64,000 nucleotides of DNA from Flavobacteriales bacterium (GCA_016703105.1 JADJCS010000006.1:175456-239455), one strand, 5' to 3'; shown: positions 36,685 to 46,232, numbered from the stretch's first letter. Made by a program: numbers and translations. Notes: generated from the sequence alone by a model not told the origin.

Positions 36685-38843
36685 TCATTTTTCGATCCCG
36701 GCCTGCCAAAGCAGGAAAGCATAGTTCAGAGCGACTTCTTTCAGCCGTTCGAAGCGGCCGGAGGCCCCGCCATGGCCGGCGTCCATATTGGTGTGCAGTA
36801 GGATCGGCGCCTCGCCCCGATGGTGCTCGCGCAATCGAGCGACCCATTTCGCAGGTTCCCAATACTGCACCTGGCTATCATGGAACCCTGTGGTGACGAG
36901 GATCGCCGGATAGTCGGCATCCTTCACGTTGTCATAGGGAGAATAGCTGAGCATCCGATCGTAGGCGTCCTTTTCCTTGGGATCCCCCCACTCATCGAAT
37001 TCGCCGGTGGTGAGAGGGATGCTCTCGTCGAGCATGGTGGTCACCACGTCCACGAACGGCACTTCGGCGACCAATCCCTTCCATAGGTCCGGCCTTAGGT
37101 TGGCTACCGCCCCCATCAGCAGACCTCCGGCGCTGCCGCCCCAGGCGAACAGGCGATCGGGATCCGCGTACTTCTTCGCGATGAGATGTTCGGCGCACGC
37201 GATGAAGTCCGTGAAGGTGTTCATCTTGTGTTCCATCCGGCCCATCTCGTACCACGCCCGGCCCATTTCTTCTCCACCGCGTATGTGTGCTATGGCATGG
37301 ACAAACCCGCGATCCAGTAAGGAGAGCCGCGCACTGGTGAACGTGGGTTCGGAACTGATGCCGTAGGACCCATACCCGGCCAGGAGCAACGGCGATGTGC
37401 CGTCCAGCTTCGTGCCCTTGCGGTACACCAGGCTGATGGGCACGCGTGCCCCATCCTTCGCCACCGCCCAGATGCGTTCGCTGGCGTAGCGCGATGCGTC
37501 GAAATCGCCCACGACCTCCTGCTGTTTCAGCAACGTGTCCGTGCGCTTGTCCAGATCGTGCTCGAGCACACTGCTGGGCGTGGTGAGGCTCGTATACCCA
37601 TACCGGAACTTGTCGCTGTTCCATTCCGCGTTGGTGCCTCCGTAGGCCACGTAGGCGGGGTCGTGGAAGGCGATCTCGTGCTCGGTCCCGGTGGAGAACT
37701 TGCGCACTCGAAGATGCACGAGCCCCTCCCGCCGTTCGCTGATCACCATATGGTCACGGAAGAGGTCCACATCCTCCAGCAGCACTTCATCGCGGTGCGG
37801 GATCACTTCCTTCCAGTGCTCTTTGCCGGTCTTGTCTTCTGGACATTCCATCAATCTGAAGTTCTTCGCGTTCCAGTTGGTGAGGATATAGAACTTGCCA
37901 GGAACGTGCTGCGCGCTGTACTCATGTTCCTCTTCGCGCGACTGGAACACGGTGAAGGCCCCATTGGCCGATCCACCGGCAGCAGCAGCTCTTCGGTGCT
38001 CATGGTGCTTCCCGTGGCGATCATCACGAAGCGGTCCGACCGGCTGCGTGCCACATCGCAACTGTACGCGGGATCGGCCTCATGGAACACTTCCACATCG
38101 GTGGATGGGTCGGTGCCGAGCACATGGCGGAGGATCTTGTGGTCGCGCAGCGTGCTGTCCTTCACCGCGTAGAAGAAGGTGCGATCATCGGCCCAGGCGC
38201 CACCGCCGCTGGTGTTCGGCACCACATCGGGCAGGTCCTGTCCGGTAGTTAGATCGCGGAAGCGGATGGTGTAGAGCCGTCGTCCCACGGTGTCCACACT
38301 GTAGGCGCAAAGGTTGTTGCCGGGGGCGATCTCGAAATCGCCCAGGTCGAAGAAGTCATGTCCCTCGGCCATGACGTTCTCGTTCAGAATGTCGGTCTCT
38401 GGCGCATCCTGCGTATCCGCGCGGCGCATGTGTACCGAGTACTCCTTCCCTTTCTCGAAGCGGAAGCTGTACCAGTAGCCGTTCTCCCGGTACGGCACGC
38501 TCAGATCATCCTCCTTCACGCGCGCTTTCATCTCTTTGAAGAGCGCCTCACGCAGACCGCGCACCGGAGCCATCATGGAATCGGTGTAGCTATTCTCCGC
38601 TTCCAAGTGTGCCACTACTTTTTGCGTGTGCGCATCGGGCTTCGTGGCAGAGCGCTGGGCTTCGGAAAGCCGCATCCAGAAGTACTCGTCCCGGCGTGTA
38701 TGGCCATGGGTGGTAAGGTCATGGGGTTCCTTGGCGGCGGTCGGGGGCCTCAGTGCGGTGGAGGTGGACATGTCGGAAGCGGGTGTGGAACAGGCCGCGA
38801 GCCAAAGGGCCGGGGCGAGCACGAGCGGCCAGCGGGCGTTCAT
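36685..38843 (-). CDS. Oligopeptidase B-like S9 lipoprotein (frameshifted)
   Basis: About 719 residues after correction. Translation starts at 38843 (MNARWPLVLAPALWLAACST), a lipoprotein signal with lipobox LAAC, so it probably sits on an envelope membrane. The first frame runs to ~37963 (propeller part: HTRRDEYFWMRL, NGYWYSFRFEKGKEYSV). A one-base loss in the G run of ATGGGG|CC shifts it to the second frame (FTVFQSREEEHEYSAQHV). The catalytic part holds GGSAGGLLMG (Ser), FHDSQV (Asp) and DAGHGG (His). These S9A enzymes cut short peptides, typically after basic residues. It follows recO by 38 bases, so may be third in a porZ-recO-S9 operon; it also has its own TAACTTCG box at 38862-38869. Confidence 0.88.
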
Positions 38844-38881
38844 GGGGAAAACAGGATCGGCCGAAGTTACCCGCTCAACGT

Positions 38882-39594
38882 TCAGGTGAGCATTTGGTGC
38901 AGCACTTCTGGTGATCGCAGTTCGGGCGCCCCAGGTACATGAAGGCGCAGGTAGAGCAACAGCAGGTCGAGCAACTCCCGGCGCTGCGCCCCGGGCACCG
39001 TCACGTCGGAGGTGGTTTCCAGGTCGAGAGGTAGAAGCGCGGCAAGGACCGCGGTCAGCGGTGGCCCGATAGCCTGCGCGTGAAGGGGTAGCTCGTGGAC
39101 GAACCCCCTTCCTGCAGATCGAAATACGGCGCCGCGGCTTCAGGGGCTTCCGGAGCGAAACCGAGCATCGTCGCATACCTCAACAGGAAAACGAGCGGGA
39201 AATGACGCACGTCAGCGGTCTCGTCCAACCGGCCCAATGCGCTGTCCAAGAACGCGTAGAGAGCCGGATCGCTGGCTTCCTCGCGGAGGGTTCGGTACAA
39301 TACCTCCTGAAGGAAGAGCAACACCGCACCGCGTACCGCATCGCCGTGGATGTTTAGATAAGGCCGATAGAGCCTCATTTCCCTTACGTGGTGCAGGTCC
39401 CGTTCCGCGCGCTCGTCCACCACCAATTCGATCCTGTTGAGTGGTTGCAAAAGCGCCTGTGGGAGGCCTCGCTTCGCGTTTCCACGCACCAAATAGCTCC
39501 GCAAGCCGAACTCTTCCGTGTATGTTTTGAGCACCACCATACGATCGCGATGGGCGATGGCCCGAAGGACCAGGGCTCGGGTGGTGTGCAACAT
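38882..39594 (-). CDS. recO: DNA repair protein RecO (frameshifted near C-terminus)
   Basis: About 237 residues after correction. Starts at 39594 (MLHTTRALVLRAIAHRD), 24 bases after the porZ stop. The uncorrected frame ends early at 39055 (RRLSGHR). Adding one G in the GGG run at ~39062 keeps the frame open to 38882 (PPLTAVLAALLPLDLE, RELLDLLLLYLRLHV, SPEVLHQMLT), which restores the normal RecO length and its C-terminal helical region. RecO binds SSB and ssDNA and loads RecA in the RecFOR pathway. The N-terminal OB fold is visible (VVLKTYTEEFGLRSYLVRG). No zinc-binding cysteines are present in the C-terminal part. Confidence 0.88.
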
Positions 39595-39617
39595 GGGCGC
39601 CCGTGCAGGGAGCGTGG

Positions 39618-41981
39618 CTAGCGTACCACCAGCACCTTGGTGTTGCAACGCGATGCGCCTTCCGGGTCAGCGGCGAAGATCATGTACACGCCCGTGCTTA
39701 CACGATTGCCGCTCAGGTCCGTGCCGGGCCAGATGGCCTGACCTCCTTGTGAGGTGGTGCGGTAGACGAGGTTGCCCGCGATGTCGGTGACCTTTACATC
39801 TGAATCGCGCATAAGACCAGTAATGGCTATGGGACCGGTCCAGGTCTCGCGTACCGGATTGGGGAAAACGCTGGCGCATGCATTGGACGTACCGCCCTCG
39901 GTGGCGGTGTTCCGATAGCTAACCATGCCTTGATCGGTGGCGAAGAACACTTCCCCCGTGCCTTCATCGATCGCGATCCCTATCACCGTATTGCTGGGCA
40001 AGGGACTGTTCTCCGGTGTGAAGTGCAGCAGCTGTTCGGTCCCATCGGGAGAGACCATGTAGGCTCCACTGCTCTGTGTACCCAGCCATTTGTGGTCCGC
40101 ACCATCCACCGCCAGCGATATCACCGCCTCGGTCTCCAGCAGGAGCTGAACATTGCCATCCTGCTCGATGAGGATCTGTTGACAGTCGGCACCGTCCGCG
40201 GAGAAAACCGCCTCCGGGTTATAGAACACGGCAACACCTTTTCCGGTGCCTATCCAGATCTCGCCGTCCAGATCTTCGGCCATGCTGAACACGTCGAGGG
40301 ACGGAAGCCCCCCGTTCCCTTCGGCCGTGGTAAGGGCCTTGTATTGGTCGTCGCCCACTTGGTCGATCGTACCATTGTCGTTGAAGACCAACAAGCCGTT
40401 GCTGCGCGGGCGAATGATCCACTTCAGGCTGTTGTTGTGCGCCGCGAGGATGTCGCTCAGAAGGTTGTTGTTGTTGAGCACATTGCCGGGATCGAACGAA
40501 CGCCAGCTCCCCGTGGCGGTCCGTACGCTGATCGGTTGCTCACAATTGCTGTTCGAAACCCACAGATTCCCATCCGCATCGAGGTCCACGCCAGCTACCA
40601 TCACCTGGTTCTCGGCTCCGTTCGCCGCATAGATCTGCAAGCTGCTGTTGCCCGATGCATTGTAGATGGTCTGGACCTGGCCGTTGCGGAACTCAAGCAC
40701 ACCCTCATCCCAACTTCCCACAAAGGCATGGGAGCCATCCTCCGGATCGACCGCCACCGCCATTACGTCGTTGACGGTCTGCCCGAACGGATTCGCCCCT
40801 GTCTGCATCAAAGGGTCATTGGTCTTGTTGGTCGTCCTCCAGGTCCCGTCCACGAACGAATGTACCCCTTCCTGCCGGAACACATTCGTCCAATTGCCTG
40901 CGACCCCGCCCGTGGTAACATACAGGCCGCCACCGGCCATGGCAATGCGCTGCGCCGAGACTGTGGCGGGCCCCGGGGGGTATATCGGTGTGCCGGTTTG
41001 GTCCCCCACGGACCGCACCAACCCCCGATTTCTGTCGGCGATCCATAAGGCCGTGCCATCCAGGGTAGGAACGGCCATGGCCGGGGTTATGGAAAGTCCA
41101 CCGGAGTATCCGATGAGCGCGTCCTGAAAGACCAGGTCGGAGCTATAACGCTCCACATGGTCGTTCTGGCAAAGGAGCAACTGGTTCGAAGCTGCGCTTA
41201 CGAACGTGTTCTGCCGCCCGAACGCATGGGTTACCCGCTGCCAGGCCCCTCCCTCGAAATAATACACCGTGTCCTTGTCCGTAGCATCGGCGCGGTGGTA
41301 GTTCACAACGAGCTTCCCACCAACTTCCCCTACGCTGTTAAAAGGTCCGTTGGGTTGGGGGATATCCGGTCGCAGGTTCCAGGAGGCGAAAGCGGCCAGG
41401 TTGGTCTCACCGCGCCAGGCGGCAAAAAGGCCGATGTTGGTAGCCGCATAGATCGAATCGGGTGTGAACGCGATCGCGTTCACCTTTTGCTGGGTCCCAC
41501 CCGGAGCGATGTACCAAGTATCCCGAACCTCCAACGCCTCCAGGTCCACCACGACAATGCCGAAGCCACAGGCCAGATAGGCCAAGGGACCCTCGAAATG
41601 GATGTCGTAGACACCTTTGTCCCCGATGATGCTACTCCGCTTGATGTCGCTCAAATTGCTCGCCGAACCGGAACGCACAAGGTCCAGGTTACCGTTGCGG
41701 TAACCCACCATCAGTGCGTTCAGCGATGTGTTGTAGGCCACCATGCTGATATCCACGTCGCTCAGCGCGTTCACCTTCGTTAGGCGCTGCATTTCCCCGG
41801 TCGCCAGATCGTAGCTGAACACCGCGTTACGGGTAGCGCACCAAGCCTTGCCTCCACCTTCGGCCACGGCCAAAGTTTGCCGGTAAGGAAAATGGTCCCT
41901 CCACTCGCCGATGGCGATCTGGGCCTGTGTCGTGAGGGCCGCGAACAAGGCGGCTAGGGAGAGCAATAGATGATCACGCAT
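39618..41981 (-). CDS. porZ: Type IX secretion system protein PorZ-like
   Basis: 787 residues; the start at 41981 gives a signal peptide (MRDHLLLSLAALFAALTTQAQ). The first mature words (IGEWRDHFPYRQTLAVAEGG) and the Asn/Asp-rich propeller body (VNALSDVDISMVAYN, VFSMAEDLDGEIWIGTGKGV) match PorZ, a two-propeller surface protein that partners the PorU sortase in attaching T9SS cargo. The last ~85 residues are a type A sorting domain (CASVFPNPVRETW, GVYMIFAADPEG), as in PorZ itself. recO follows 24 bases behind. Assignment rests on family words, not on a search; another two-component-regulator-propeller protein remains possible. Confidence 0.82.
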   Translation of the reverse strand: MRDHLLLSLAALFAALTTQAQIAIGEWRDHFPYRQTLAVAEGGGKAWCATRNAVFSYDLATGEMQRLTKVNALSDVDISMVAYNTSLNALMVGYRNGNLDLVRSGSASNLSDIKRSSIIGDKGVYDIHFEGPLAYLACGFGIVVVDLEALEVRDTWYIAPGGTQQKVNAIAFTPDSIYAATNIGLFAAWRGETNLAAFASWNLRPDIPQPNGPFNSVGEVGGKLVVNYHRADATDKDTVYYFEGGAWQRVTHAFGRQNTFVSAASNQLLLCQNDHVERYSSDLVFQDALIGYSGGLSITPAMAVPTLDGTALWIADRNRGLVRSVGDQTGTPIYPPGPATVSAQRIAMAGGGLYVTTGGVAGNWTNVFRQEGVHSFVDGTWRTTNKTNDPLMQTGANPFGQTVNDVMAVAVDPEDGSHAFVGSWDEGVLEFRNGQVQTIYNASGNSSLQIYAANGAENQVMVAGVDLDADGNLWVSNSNCEQPISVRTATGSWRSFDPGNVLNNNNLLSDILAAHNNSLKWIIRPRSNGLLVFNDNGTIDQVGDDQYKALTTAEGNGGLPSLDVFSMAEDLDGEIWIGTGKGVAVFYNPEAVFSADGADCQQILIEQDGNVQLLLETEAVISLAVDGADHKWLGTQSSGAYMVSPDGTEQLLHFTPENSPLPSNTVIGIAIDEGTGEVFFATDQGMVSYRNTATEGGTSNACASVFPNPVRETWTGPIAITGLMRDSDVKVTDIAGNLVYRTTSQGGQAIWPGTDLSGNRVSTGVYMIFAADPEGASRCNTKVLVVR

Positions 41982-42159
41982 TCCTGAGGCGTATCGGTCG
42001 CCCATTAACGCAGCAGGCGGGCATACCTTGTGCGGAGCCCGAAATTACGTTGTCGGACCCAATGGTCCTGTTCACAGCTATCGCGCTCTCGCACATTTCG
42101 CCGAACGGCCCATGGGCCAGGGCGCTCGTTCGTGGCGCCCCATGTTCTCGCACACCACC

Positions 42160-42189
42160 AAAAACACAGTGCCCCGAACATCGGGGCAC
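42160..42189 (-). terminator. Terminator of the tRNA-Cys transcript
   Basis: On the minus strand, seven bases after the tRNA 3' end: a perfect 9-bp stem (GTGCCCCGA / TCGGGGCAC) with a 3-base loop, then TGTGTTTTT. This fits a rho-independent terminator. Confidence 0.75.
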
Positions 42190-42195
42190 CGTTCG

Positions 42196-42266
42196 AGGTC
42201 GCGTGCGGATTCGAACCGCAGTAGCAGCTTTTGCAGAGCTGTGCCTAGCCACTCGGCCACGCGACC
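42196..42266 (-). tRNA. tRNA-Cys (GCA)
   Basis: 71 bases on the minus strand. The acceptor stem is GGTCGCG/CGCGACC, the D-arm region reads GGCCGAGTGGCTAGGC, the anticodon loop is CTGCAAA with anticodon GCA, and the T arm reads GCGGTTCGAATCCGC. The discriminator base is U, as expected for tRNA-Cys. CCA is not encoded. A TATCTTCG box lies 27 bases upstream and a strong terminator follows. Confidence 0.93.
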
Positions 42267-42292
42267 AACATATCCCGCCATTCGGCAGGCCG

Positions 42293-42300
42293 CGAAGATA
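42293..42300 (-). promoter_or_regulatory. Candidate -7 box TATCTTCG for tRNA-Cys
   Basis: On the minus strand, 27 bases before the tRNA 5' end. The same octamer precedes the sigma gene (15865) and metF (22812), which supports it as a true -7 variant in this genome. Confidence 0.5.
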
Positions 42301-42319
42301 GGGGCTCGCACGATCCCCG

Positions 42320-42670
42320 CTAGCCGCCTAGTTCGTAGGTGACCCGCGCTACGTCCCCTTGGATCGGGGGATGCATTTTGGAGAGTCTTACCCGCCAGGG
42401 GCCATGGTGGGGCCATTCGGTCTTCAAAGCATCGAGGATCCTCCGGGCGGCGTGCTCGATCAGTGCGCTCCGGATGGCCATCTGTTCCTTGACGATCGTG
42501 GTTACACGACCATAGTCCACGGTATCGGCCAACAGATCGCTCCGTTCCGCATGTGTAAGGTCACCGCTTACGGCCACATCCACCTGATATGCACCTCCGA
42601 TCGCGGACTCCTCGGGCAAACAACCGTGGTAGGCGAACACTTGGATCCCGGTGACCTCGATCACACCCAT
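42320..42670 (-). CDS. folB: Dihydroneopterin aldolase
   Basis: 116 residues, about the family length of 118-122, starting MGVIEVTGIQVFAYHGCLPEE. FolB splits 7,8-dihydroneopterin to 6-hydroxymethyl-dihydropterin plus glycolaldehyde in folate synthesis. Key words are FAYHGCLPEE (Glu near the active site), DTVDYGRV and the C-terminal VRLSKMHPP with the catalytic-type Lys. It starts 10 bases inside the 3' end of gltX on the same strand, so the two are translationally linked. The tRNA-Cys gene lies just downstream. Confidence 0.93.
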   Translation of the reverse strand: MGVIEVTGIQVFAYHGCLPEESAIGGAYQVDVAVSGDLTHAERSDLLADTVDYGRVTTIVKEQMAIRSALIEHAARRILDALKTEWPHHGPWRVRLSKMHPPIQGDVARVTYELGG

Positions 42671-44196
42671 GCTGCGCAGTGGTCCAGCCCCGCTCTCAGG
42701 CGGGCGATCACTTCGTCCTTCCCCAGAAGCACGCTGACGTCGAACATCCCGGGGCCCTGCATACGTCCCGCTACGAAAAGGCGGTACAGGGGCATCACCT
42801 GGCCGACCTTCATCCCCTTCTCTTTCAACACTTCATTGAACGCTGGTTCGAGGGTATCGGTGTGAAAGGGTGAGAGAGAGGAGAGTTTTGCGATGTACGC
42901 CTCTAGAGCTGGCGCCACGTCGGACTTCCATCGCTTTTTCAATTCTTCGTTCGCCGCGTCGTTGGCTTCCAGTGGCGAACCCGAAGTGAACAGGTAGCTG
43001 CCTTCAAGCATATCCTCCACGAAGGTGGCGCGCTCCTTGAGCAATACGGCCGCTGCCGTCGCGCGCTCTAGGGTGGTGTCGATCCCTTTCGCTTTCAGCT
43101 TAGCGAGCAATTGCGCGCCCAGCTCCGCATCGGGCCGCATGCGCAGGTATTGCTGGTTGAACCATTTGGTCTTCTCGGGATCGAACTTGGCGCCTCCCTT
43201 ATGTACGCGCTCGAGGTCGAAGAGCTGGGTCAGCTGCTCCAAGCTCATGATCTCCTGATCGGTGCCCGGGTTCCAGCCGAGCAAAGCGAGCATGTTCACG
43301 AAGGCTTCCGGGTAGTACCCGCGCTCCCGATACCCGCTGCTCTTCTCACCACTGGCGGGGTCTTGCCAGTCCAGCGAAAACACCGGAAATCCCAATCGGT
43401 CGCCGTCGCGTTTGCTGAGCTTGCCGTTCCCATCGGGCTTCAGGATCAACGGCAAGTGAGCGAACTGCGGGCGTTCCCAGCCGAAGGCTTCGTAGATGAG
43501 CACGTGCAGCGGCGCGCTCGGGAGCCACTCCTCGCCGCGGATCACATGGGTGATGCGCATCAAGTGGTCGTCCACGATGTTGGCCAGGTGGTAGGTGGGC
43601 ATGCCGTCGCCCTTGAGGATGACCTTATCGTCGATGTTGGCGCTGTGCACCACCACCCAACCCCGCACAATGTCCTCGAAACGCACTTCCACATGACGCG
43701 GCACTTTCAAGCGGATGACGTATTCATCTCCACGCGCCAGGCGCTCCTTCACTTCGTCCGCGCTCAACGTGAGGCTGTTGCGCATGTGCTCGCGCGTAAC
43801 CGCGTTGTAGGCGGGAGCAGCGACACCAGCGGCCTTCAAGCGGTCGCGCATCGCTTCCAACTCCTCGGGCGTGTCAAAGGCGTAGTAGGCCTTGTCACTA
43901 CCGACCAGTTGATCGGCGTACTGCTTGTAGAGGTCTTTCCGGTCGCTCTGTCTGTAGGGCCCGTCGGGGCCACCGACCCAAGGACTCTCATCCGGGACCA
44001 GCCCGCACCATTCCAAGGACTCTTTGATGTACGCTTCAGCGCCGGGTACGTAGCGGGCTTGATCGGTATCCTCGATCCGAAGCAGGAATTGCCCGCCATG
44101 CTTACGCGCGAAGAGATAGTTGTACAAAGCGGTACGCACACCGCCCATGTGCAAGGGGCCGGTGGGACTGGGGGCGAAACGGACACGAACGCTCAT
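42661..44196 (-). CDS. gltX: Glutamate--tRNA ligase
   Basis: 511 residues from ATG 44196 (MSVRVRFAPSPTGPLHMGG). The HIGH-type motif is TGPLHMGG at residues ~12-19, and the KMSKS-type motif is KLSKRDG near residue 240. The enzyme charges tRNA-Glu with glutamate in the cytoplasm. A TACTTTTG box 79 bases upstream is its likely -7 element. The stop overlaps the start of folB by 10 bases. The C-terminal anticodon-binding domain is full length. Confidence 0.97.
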   Translation of the reverse strand: MSVRVRFAPSPTGPLHMGGVRTALYNYLFARKHGGQFLLRIEDTDQARYVPGAEAYIKESLEWCGLVPDESPWVGGPDGPYRQSDRKDLYKQYADQLVGSDKAYYAFDTPEELEAMRDRLKAAGVAAPAYNAVTREHMRNSLTLSADEVKERLARGDEYVIRLKVPRHVEVRFEDIVRGWVVVHSANIDDKVILKGDGMPTYHLANIVDDHLMRITHVIRGEEWLPSAPLHVLIYEAFGWERPQFAHLPLILKPDGNGKLSKRDGDRLGFPVFSLDWQDPASGEKSSGYRERGYYPEAFVNMLALLGWNPGTDQEIMSLEQLTQLFDLERVHKGGAKFDPEKTKWFNQQYLRMRPDAELGAQLLAKLKAKGIDTTLERATAAAVLLKERATFVEDMLEGSYLFTSGSPLEANDAANEELKKRWKSDVAPALEAYIAKLSSLSPFHTDTLEPAFNEVLKEKGMKVGQVMPLYRLFVAGRMQGPGMFDVSVLLGKDEVIARLRAGLDHCAAWV

Positions 44197-44274
44197 AGGG
44201 TGATCCCGCGAGGGGGATGGATCATGCTTGTGCAAAAGGAGCGGTGCATCTCCCGCAATTGGTCCGAAGGGCCG

Positions 44275-44282
44275 CAAAAGTA
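44275..44282 (-). promoter_or_regulatory. Candidate -7 box TACTTTTG for gltX
   Basis: Exact TAnnTTTG on the minus strand, 79 bases before the gltX ATG. A TTG on the minus strand (44296-44298) lies near the position of a -33 box. Confidence 0.5.
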
Positions 44283-44296
44283 GCGCCTGGCGGGGG

Positions 44297-45613
44297 TCAA
44301 TTCCCCGCGGCCGCACGCACGGCAGCCTTCACCACGTCATCCTCTTCGGCCACGGTATACCAAGCCTCTTCGGCCATACGCGCTTCTATGGTCTGTCCGT
44401 ACCGTTGAGCGTTCCCCTGGACGGATGCGTACCACGCACTATCCGCCCGTATGGCATTCTCCACTTGCCGTGCCCGTTCGGCATAGGAAGGCGGAGCGAA
44501 CACTGGACGCACCCAAGCTGGATCCCTATCCATGGCAAGCACTTTCCTCCCGATCTCCTGGGCGATCAACCCGTTGAAATAGGTGGTGGGGTGCCCGTTG
44601 TCCAGCAGCATGTACTTGTCCAGGTTCGTGCCGGTCCAAGCGGGATCGGCAAGGATGAGGTCCTTGCTCCAGATGTAGGGGATGTCCCGCACTTTGAGAA
44701 AATCCCGCAACATGGCGTCCCGCCAATTGTCCTCATTGCCCACCATGAACTCCGGCTGATCGGGCGTGAGATAATGGAACACGAGGAAGACGAAATCCAC
44801 GCGACCGGCCCGAAGGCGCTCCACGACGCGCTCGAGGATCCGGGTATTGAGCCGCTTCTTGTGTTCGGTGCTCACGCTCCATCCCATCAGCCGGTCCTTC
44901 ATGGCATCGGGCAGGAAATTCACTTTGCTGTACAGGAACCGTCGCCATAGGTAGGAGGTGATACCCACCCCATGCTCTTTGACGTAGTGCGCCGGATCGG
45001 GATCGATGGGCACTCCGTTCAACCGTAAGCCGTCCCCTTCGATGCTGAAATAGGGCTTCTGCCCGGTGCGCCAATCCAGCGGGGATCGATCCATGTCGGT
45101 CACCATCAGACTGAAAACCACCACTGGGCGCTCATACCGAAGGAAGGTCTGCTCGAACAACAACGCGATCTGGTCCACGCCATACCCGCCGGTCCCGTAG
45201 TTGAGCAGAAAGTGGTCACGCGCGAACGCCGTATCCGTATTCAGCAATTGCTGGAAGCAGGTGACCTCCGGCATGCATTGGGCGTAGCTATCGCCATAGA
45301 GCAGCACGGGTCGGCGCGCTCCCACTTCCGCCGCTTGGTGGTGCATCAGGCTGCCCGGCTTGAAATCTCCCCGCCAGCCAAGGAGCGGATGCGGATCCGC
45401 AGGCGGGCCGTATTCCCCCCCGAACAGGTAGTAGAGCTTCCAGTACGCCGCTTCGTTGAACGGGTCGGCATAGTACCCTGCGTCCTTCAGCCCCTTGAAC
45501 GCCGGGGCCGAACTGAACACCATGTACCGAAAGGCATATTCCGCGGCTACCAAGCTCAGCCCGGTGGAGAGGAGCACGAGAATGCTGTTGACCGCGAACT
45601 TCTTGAAGGCCAT
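44297..45613 (-). CDS. SGNH/GDSL hydrolase-like membrane-anchored protein
   Basis: 438 residues from ATG 45613. One N-terminal membrane helix (FAVNSILVLLSTGLSLVAAEYAF) would anchor it in the inner membrane with the rest outside. The GDS block is LLYGDSYAQC (Ser109) and the C-terminal catalytic pair sits in DNGHPT (Asp338, His341), the SGNH order. Such proteins often O-acetylate or deacetylate glycans. It is the gene upstream of gltX with a 100-base gap. A TATCTTCG box lies only six bases before its ATG (45620-45627), so its mRNA may be nearly leaderless. The substrate is not known. Confidence 0.75.
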   Translation of the reverse strand: MAFKKFAVNSILVLLSTGLSLVAAEYAFRYMVFSSAPAFKGLKDAGYYADPFNEAAYWKLYYLFGGEYGPPADPHPLLGWRGDFKPGSLMHHQAAEVGARRPVLLYGDSYAQCMPEVTCFQQLLNTDTAFARDHFLLNYGTGGYGVDQIALLFEQTFLRYERPVVVFSLMVTDMDRSPLDWRTGQKPYFSIEGDGLRLNGVPIDPDPAHYVKEHGVGITSYLWRRFLYSKVNFLPDAMKDRLMGWSVSTEHKKRLNTRILERVVERLRAGRVDFVFLVFHYLTPDQPEFMVGNEDNWRDAMLRDFLKVRDIPYIWSKDLILADPAWTGTNLDKYMLLDNGHPTTYFNGLIAQEIGRKVLAMDRDPAWVRPVFAPPSYAERARQVENAIRADSAWYASVQGNAQRYGQTIEARMAEEAWYTVAEEDDVVKAAVRAAAGN

Positions 45614-45653
45614 GGCCGGCGAAGATATCCGAAGGGTCGAGCGGCCCCGTGGC

Positions 45654-45983
45654 TCACCGCAACTGAACGCCCTTCACCAGCAGCCGCTGCCAGGAGGGGT
45701 GCTTTCGCAGATAATCCTTCACACGTGGGTCCGTAGGCACGAGCTTCCATTTGTTGGATTCGACCCACTCCAGCACCTTCTCAATGAACGGTGGGACCAA
45801 CCCCTGTTCTTCCAACGCCTTGGGCATATCCAAAAGGGTCAGGAAGATCCGATCGCTGCTGCGGTCATACTCCATGCGCGCTCGGTGCTGGCCCACCTGC
45901 ACCGCTACGCGGCGGGCCTCGGTATCGTCGGACAAGGGGAGCTTGGCGAGATCGATCGGTGCGGACTGTTTCTTCGTGGGCAT
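45654..45983 (-). CDS. Small GNAT acetyltransferase (YjdJ/Acetyltransf_CG type)
   Basis: 109 residues from ATG 45983. The pattern of short GCN5-related acetyltransferases is visible: RARMEYDRSSDRIFLTLLDM, then PKALEEQGLVPPFIEKVLEWVE (acetyl-CoA loop position) and WKLVPTDPRVKDYLRKHP (the KVxPxxxxVxxYLxxHP signature). These are cytoplasmic; the acceptor is usually unknown. The acetyl-CoA loop is LEEQGLVPP rather than the classical RGQG, so binding may be weakened. A TACTTTTG box stands 11 bases upstream. Confidence 0.75.
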   Translation of the reverse strand: MPTKKQSAPIDLAKLPLSDDTEARRVAVQVGQHRARMEYDRSSDRIFLTLLDMPKALEEQGLVPPFIEKVLEWVESNKWKLVPTDPRVKDYLRKHPSWQRLLVKGVQLR

Positions 45984-45993
45984 GGCGCAAGGC

Positions 45994-46001
45994 CAAAAGT
46001 A
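45994..46001 (-). promoter_or_regulatory. Candidate -7 box TACTTTTG for the GNAT gene
   Basis: Exact TAnnTTTG on the minus strand, 10 bases between its end and the ATG at 45983, which would leave a very short leader. Confidence 0.4.
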
Positions 46002-46232
46002 CCGCTCGTTGCGGTCCTCCGTTCTTCTTGTCCCAGTTCAATGTCAATGATCCCCGGTGTTGCTGAATTTTGCCGCGTCGAAAACACCCGTGGACCGCAA
46101 GAACCTTCTCCGTATGAGCCTGCTGAGCGCGGGCTTCGCCGCCGTGGGAGGGCCAATTGCTCATGCACGGGCGCGCAGACGCGCTACACGTCCTGGACTT
46201 CGACCCATCTGCCTTCTGAAAACCCCACGATC

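Noticed and set aside
44197..44296. T-box or other leader control ahead of gltX
   Set aside because: No stem-loop with a specifier and no antiterminator motif is visible in the ~100 bases.
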